From the NCBI GenBank assembly GCA_040398425.1, contig JBBATZ010000076.1:1-14795 (forward strand): a DNA stretch of 14,795 bases, in the 5' to 3' direction. The notes under the pieces were generated by a model. The model had not been told where the DNA came from, did no database searches, and saw only the letters and a program-made list of their open reading frames with translations. Position 1 is the stretch's first letter. Each line of letters opens with the position of its first letter. This stretch comes from UBA7672 sp040398425 (lineage in GTDB: Bacteria; Pseudomonadota; Alphaproteobacteria; Caulobacterales; Hyphomonadaceae). The position numbers and the translations under genes are program-made. This document shows, one piece after another, positions 14,706-14,795 of this stretch.

Positions 14706-14795
14706 GGTGAGGTGGCCGAGTGGTCTATGGCGCACGCTTGGAAAGCGTGTGTACGGGAAACCGTACCGTGGGTTCGAATCCCACCTTCACCGCCA
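14706..14795 (+). tRNA. tRNA-Ser (anticodon GGA)
   Basis: A class II tRNA of 90 nt including encoded CCA, ending at the window edge. The acceptor GGTGAGG pairs with CTTCACC (one G-T). The anticodon loop TTGGAAA gives GGA, which reads TCC and TCT. The long variable arm forms a stem around TACGGGAAACCGTA. The T arm is GTGGG-TTCGAAT-CCCAC. The discriminator is G. Confidence 0.96.

Overview
The window reads as a GC-rich alphaproteobacterial chromosome segment, probably Caulobacterales/Hyphomonadaceae-like (inference). The support is an alphaproteobacterial-type RpoH, a 95-aa L28, a CarD regulator, and the block SUV3-like helicase / S4 protein / FdxA / CarD, which as I recall is a common alphaproteobacterial gene order. 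I see no mobile element, CRISPR array or rRNA. It looks like ordinary chromosome with several unusual details.

Left part (1-3870). A minus-strand operon encodes a BlaI/MecI-type repressor and an M56 (BlaR1-type) membrane metalloprotease ending in a TonB-like domain. Its promoter carries TACA-NN-TGTA operator-like palindromes. Divergent from it are a small membrane protein of unknown function and a compact SET-domain protein with a post-SET cysteine cluster. A membrane-anchored helical protein of unknown function follows on the minus strand. Next come tRNA-Arg(CCT) and a 350-nt gene-free gap.

Middle (4298-10968), all minus strand. An rpoH-type heat-shock sigma factor gene is preceded by an EcfG-like (general stress) promoter candidate. 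Upstream of it is an unknown two-TM protein. Then comes the helicase -> S4 protein -> CPBP protease -> fdxA -> carD cluster, closed by a strong intrinsic terminator. The first three genes overlap or lie only 6 nt apart. fdxA and carD have their own upstream gaps of 66 and 214 nt, so they may also have their own promoters.

Right part (11188-14795), plus strand. It holds an exported M19 dipeptidase, rpmB (L28) with a structured leader and a strong terminator, an exported lipoprotein amidohydrolase of the YtcJ type, and a complete tRNA-Ser(GGA) ending at the window edge.

Points most worth a second look are as follows. (1) The helicase Walker A motif lies upstream of the first ATG, in a frame with no ATG/GTG/TTG, next to an 8-bp tandem duplication. 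(2) The amidohydrolase ribosome-binding site lies inside the 3' arm of the rpmB terminator. (3) The repressor/M56-TonB operon carries operator palindromes. (4) An EcfG-like element and a hairpin precede rpoH. (5) A G9 tract lies inside the CPBP protease gene at a catalytic motif. I did not find a clearly new multi-gene system.
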